A stretch of 64,000 nucleotides of DNA from Jackrogersella multiformis (lineage: Eukaryota; Ascomycota; Sordariomycetes; Xylariales; Hypoxylaceae). Both the position numbers and the translations under genes were made by a program. The notes under the pieces were generated by a model that searched no databases, had not been told where the DNA came from, and worked only from the letters and a program-made list of their open reading frames with translations. Shown here one piece after another: positions 60,570 through 64,000 of the stretch. Location of the stretch: positions 1,026,282 through 1,090,281 of the forward strand of contig CADCXD010000006.1 of the NCBI GenBank assembly GCA_902806575.1, written 5' to 3'. The stretch's first letter is position 1. Every line of letters begins with the position of its first letter.

Positions 60570-61574
60570 GGTTTTATGAGAGGGATCGGAGGACCAGAGT
60601 GATCAATGGAGTTTATGATCCGTGTACGAGGGCACCATGGAAGATAATGGACCAGCATCAAAGGGGTTACGAAGGATTCACAATTCTAGACATGGTATTC
60701 CTACAGGGCGTTTAGGTCGGCAATAGGAAAAGGCTTAGGGATTTCTTAAGGGACTTGAGCGCATTACAATATACCCGATGCATTTTGTGATTTGCCAACT
60801 TGAGGGTTTCGACTTGTCGACTTGAATGTTTGGTACAGTGACTTGATCTTCTGTAACGGGACCTTCCTAGGTACCTACCTACCTAACCTACCTAAGTCCT
60901 TATAGCCCAAGGTATAATGGAAATAACGGCAGACCTTGGATGCATTGCATTTATGCGGACTTTGGCTGTATCCAACTGGTGAAGCTGCATACCTGTTGGG
61001 TAACTACCTATGTGGTACCAATACATGTACCCGTCATCTACCTACCTAGGTAGGTAGATATATCAATTACCTAACTTACCTGATTCGCCTCATTTCGACT
61101 CACGGTAAATACTCCTGATTATATGTGAAGTAGGATGGCCTGGATATGAAAATGTCTGCTCTCCGGCTGTGCTGCTGCTTGAGGTTTTGCGATATGAACT
61201 CCTGCTCGGTAGGCTCATCATTCATACCCCTGGATTTCATGCATATCCCATTCCCTGAGTACTCAGACAGCAATCTTATACGCGGAATGGCCACAGCGAT
61301 CGCAGCGAGAAAACGGAGATTGGAGCGTGGATAAGACAGTGGCAGCAGAGGCAACCGTTGATTTGACCCAAACCCTTTGATCCTGTCGGTTTCTAATGCT
61401 CTATCTGACGAGTCGTTTCTTACCGCTCTATTCGACAATCTCCTCCCTGCATTCGATGCTGTACTTCTGAACGCGTCCTATATCAGTTACTCCTTTCATA
61501 TTCTCTATGGGGCCTTGCATAGATGATCAATGCCCGGATCTGCAGAAAGGTCAGCTTGTCTTGGCCATAGATAT
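60570..61574. other. Intergenic
   Basis: 3' flank of NAB2. CCTAGGTACCTACCTACC near 60868 and TACCTACCTAGGTAGGTAG near 61037-61057. Frames at 61100-61438 (minus) lack an ATG and a family. Confidence 0.5.
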
Positions 61575-61760
61575 CACAGCAACGTTTCGAGATGGAAGCC
61601 CGCCGAGCCAATTTCGTTCATGACGGTAATGCCAGCATCTTTGCACTGTTGGTCGAGCTCCATCATGGCAGGCGAAACGTAGCTCGTGGTGACGACATGC
61701 TTCTTCTGGCGGATGGCAGACTTGATAACGATGGCGTGGAACGTGGGGATCAACTTGGTG
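61510..61760 (-). pseudogene. LYS9: LYS9 (saccharopine reductase) remnant
   Basis: Reading leftward from about 61760, the frame gives LIPTFHAIVIKSAIRQKK, HVVTTSYVSPAMMELDQQ and CKDAGITVMNEIG, an almost perfect match to the middle of saccharopine dehydrogenase (NADP, glutamate-forming) of the fungal lysine pathway. It then stops after about ten unrelated residues; about 65 bases farther, DPGIDHL, which normally follows directly, appears in a different frame near 61520. Nothing of the N-terminal Rossmann domain or the C-terminal two thirds is seen. This is a short relic, about 60 codons of a roughly 450-codon gene. Confidence 0.75.
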
Positions 61761-62522
61761 ATGGATTTTTCTCAGTGGTGTTTTGCAGTAATAGCAGTAT
61801 GTACGGTCTGCAGCTGCCTTGTTAATGCTAAAATTCTAGGGGTGGATGGTGGGGTGCTGCTTCCGATTTCGGCACTGTTGCTGCCCCGTGCCCCGTGGCC
61901 CGTGGCCTTGGATAAGCCGGCGATTGCACGGCGCCGGCTTTAAGCTTTGGTAACGGGAGCCCGCTCTTTGTGCTGCCATACTGAGCTGCCGTGCGTCGTG
62001 CAAGATTGTCGAGTCGACGAAGTTGTTGAAGTGCTCTTCGGCATTATCGTTACTGTCGGCGGGTTGGTGTATGCATTTTAATTATTATTGCCGGAATTTT
62101 GCGATATTACTAAGCATATGAGAATACCTACCTACCTAGGTACCTAGGTAGCCAAACGGACATTAATTAACCAGGTATTAGTAAATTCCCTCAATGATTT
62201 TGTATGCGTACCTACCTTAGGGGTATCTGTAAACTTATAAGCCTTGTACAAGTGCAATAAGCCCTGTACAAGGGCTACAAGGGTTATCAAATCTGCAAGG
62301 CTTATTCTCATGGCAAGGGTTAAAAATTAGATGTATCTCTTCATACAAATTTGGTAGCAACGGTACATCTAAAGTCCTTACAGGGCATTTGCCACTGCTT
62401 TAACCCCTATGAATTCTTACATCATCACTATTGATCATTTACAACCCCCTAAAATAACGATCGCCTGCTTAAATTTAGCTGCAACCACTTAAACCTCCTA
62501 CACTTATCTTATAATGACCCTA

Positions 62523-62627
62523 TACATCACCTGTAGCCACTACACATCACCTGTAGCCACTACACACATCACCTGTAGCACCACATCACCTGTAGCCACT
62601 ACACATCACCTGTAGCTCTTACATCAC
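62523..62627. repeat. Tandem repeat, about 20-nt unit, five copies
   Basis: Unit ACATCACCTGTAGCCACTAC repeats at about 62524, 62544, 62566, 62583 and 62602 with minor length changes. Confidence 0.85.
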
Positions 62628-63118
62628 AAAAAAACGCAGATGCAGGCAGCTGCGATCGACTACAACCACTAATCTCCACCTGCAATCACCTATAAGCCAC
62701 TAAAACCACCTATCGCCATCATCACCATCGCCAAAAGTAACAGCAACGGCAACAGCAACAGCAACAACATCTTTAAGGTTGTTGTTGCCCTTCATTGCTG
62801 CAAATCGTTACACAAGCCCAAATATAAAAGACCACCTCATCGGTCGCAGACTCCATCAAAAACACCTTCAACAACAACACCTTCAACAGCAGCGACGATG
62901 CCTTCATTAAGTAAGTAATTATCATCTCTTTCAACACCCTCTCAATCAATTACTGACCTTCATAATTACCTCTTTAGGAAGTAAGTAAGAAGTACTGTAC
63001 CTAAAACAGTAAGTCAATAGCCCTGTAATCCTGTAATTACTAATTACAAGTACTAAAGTAAGTAAAAGGTAAGTAAATAATAGCGCTATTAGCAAATAAA
63101 TATAGTATATTTTATGAA

Positions 63119-63226
63119 TAATTACAGTGCATTTAGTAAGTAATTATAGCGCGCTTAGTGAGTAATTATAGTGCATTTAGTAAATGGTTATAGCGCATTT
63201 AGTGGGCAATTATAGCGCTTTTATAG
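63119..63226. repeat. Tandem repeat, about 23-nt unit, four and a half copies
   Basis: Degenerate unit ATTATAGYGCATTTAGTAAGTA; copies start near 63121, 63144, 63167, 63190 and 63212. Confidence 0.8.
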
Positions 63227-63771
63227 TGGACTTCTTGCAAGGCTTATTAGATCTGCAAGGCTTAAGCCACTTGTGCAAGGGTTGCACAGGTCTTATAGCC
63301 TATCTAAGAGTTTCAAACCCTGCATGGGTTGCCTGAAAAATAAGGCCTATACAACCCTTGTAAGGATTCAAATACCCCCGCTAAGGTAGGTACCTAGGTA
63401 GATTTGTGCCTTTACATCCAGTATAATAGCACTGAAAGTACGCGTTAGTGAAGTACCTACATGACATTGTATGAGATAACTACCAAAAGGGAGGTAAAAG
63501 GTTAATCTTGCCTGTACCTACCGTACCGTAACACTAGGTAGGAGGTAGTGGATGCATCCATTGCCCCAACTCTACATGTTTTGGCAACCACGCACTTCGT
63601 AGGAGGTACCTAGGTACCTACTATGTAGTACAGATTGATTTACTTTTACTTGAGTGGATTTGTACGGATTGATTTCTACCGACCTACACATACCACAGGT
63701 AATTCAACATAATTCAACATAATTCAACAGCATGCAACCTTCGGGCCACGCCCAACCACCCTACGCGTGCA

Positions 63772-64000
63772 ATGACTTTCCAACACCAGGAAGCTATCTT
63801 TATAAATATTCTGAGGTCTGCATACCGCAATGCGCGACATGGCTCTCGTGCTAGAATCTCCAAATTCCCGACCTCACGGCGATTGAGTTCTCTGGCAGTC
63901 CGGACCAAGGCTCTTAACCCGTCATCAATTGGCATCAATCAACTCGTGTCCAGTAGAGAGGTTCCCCGAGCTCGAAACCAAAGCTTCGCCACTGTACGAG
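63772..64000 (+). CDS. 5' part of a gene with mitochondrial-type presequence
   Basis: Open frame from the ATG at 63772 to the window end (76 codons, no stop). The product is rich in Arg, Ser and Ala and poor in acidic residues over its first 60 positions (ILRSAYRNARHGSRARISK, SSLAVRTKAL, NQSFATVR), as in mitochondrial targeting sequences. A 41-codon frame beginning at 63732 overlaps it and ends at about 63856, and could act as an upstream ORF. The mature protein lies beyond the window and cannot be named. Confidence 0.5.
   Translation, partial: MTFQHQEAIFINILRSAYRNARHGSRARISKFPTSRRLSSLAVRTKALNPSSIGINQLVSSREVPRARNQSFATVR

Larger units (their letters stand above)
62230..63370. repeat. Composite repeat block, possible non-autonomous element
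   Basis: Both ends carry related GC-richer words: TACAAGGGTT and TCTGCAAGGCTTA near 62270-62310; TCTGCAAGGCTTA again near 63250 and AACCCTTGTA (inverse of the left word) near 63355. Between them lie two tandem arrays and a CAACAG-rich stretch. The arrangement suggests a small mobile or foldback element, but target-site duplications were not found. Confidence 0.4.
61771..63771. other. Repeat-rich intergenic
   Basis: Holds CCTAGG clusters at about 62124-62152, 63386-63402 and 63606-63622, a block of nested repeats (62230-63370) described separately, and three tandem copies of AATTCAACAT at 63702-63730. No long open frame. Confidence 0.6.

Overview
The window is nuclear DNA of a filamentous ascomycete (Pezizomycotina, most likely a Sordariomycete). 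The signs are many short introns of about 50-100 nt with GTAAGT-type donors and CTAAC-type branch sites, fungal-only families (GT15 mannosyltransferase, HeLo/HET-like proteins, DUF6536), and HIR1 and CDK1 proteins of filamentous-fungal type. Genes are spaced by AT-rich intergenic DNA full of a palindromic TACCTAGGTA/GTAGGTAGG motif. I saw no convincing tRNA, rRNA or CRISPR.

Left part (0.6-24.2 kb), mostly housekeeping: a Golgi GT15 mannosyltransferase, the HIR1 histone chaperone subunit, the mitotic kinase CDK1, an AlkB-type dioxygenase, an M20-family carbamoylase/ureidopropionase-like hydrolase, a receptor-like membrane protein with three six-cysteine repeats and a 7-nt microexon, and the nuclear pore filament protein MLP1/TPR. 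All reading frames are intact once introns are removed.

Middle part (24.6-42.3 kb): a divergent pair of HeLo-like/heterokaryon-incompatibility-type genes, a SET-domain protein, a small multi-span membrane protein, a small hypothetical protein, an amidoligase, a cytochrome P450, a GC-rich membrane-anchored methyltransferase-like protein, and a mitochondrial 2-oxoglutarate/malate carrier. These are also intact.

Right part (47-61.8 kb) behaves differently. Six neighbouring multi-exon genes (short-chain dehydrogenase, BUD22, aldehyde dehydrogenase, DUF6536 membrane protein, an unknown membrane protein and NAB2) are recognisable over most or all of their length, but each carries one or more small indels. 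A remnant of LYS9 follows. Core, normally single-copy genes (BUD22, NAB2) are among them and there is no sign of RIP. Either this block is a decaying duplicate or the assembly is error-prone here. The last 2 kb hold a 1.1-kb block of nested tandem repeats and the start of a gene with a mitochondrial-type presequence that runs off the window.

Exon boundaries were placed by eye from splice motifs, phase and protein continuity. Function calls rest on recalled family motifs, not on database searches.
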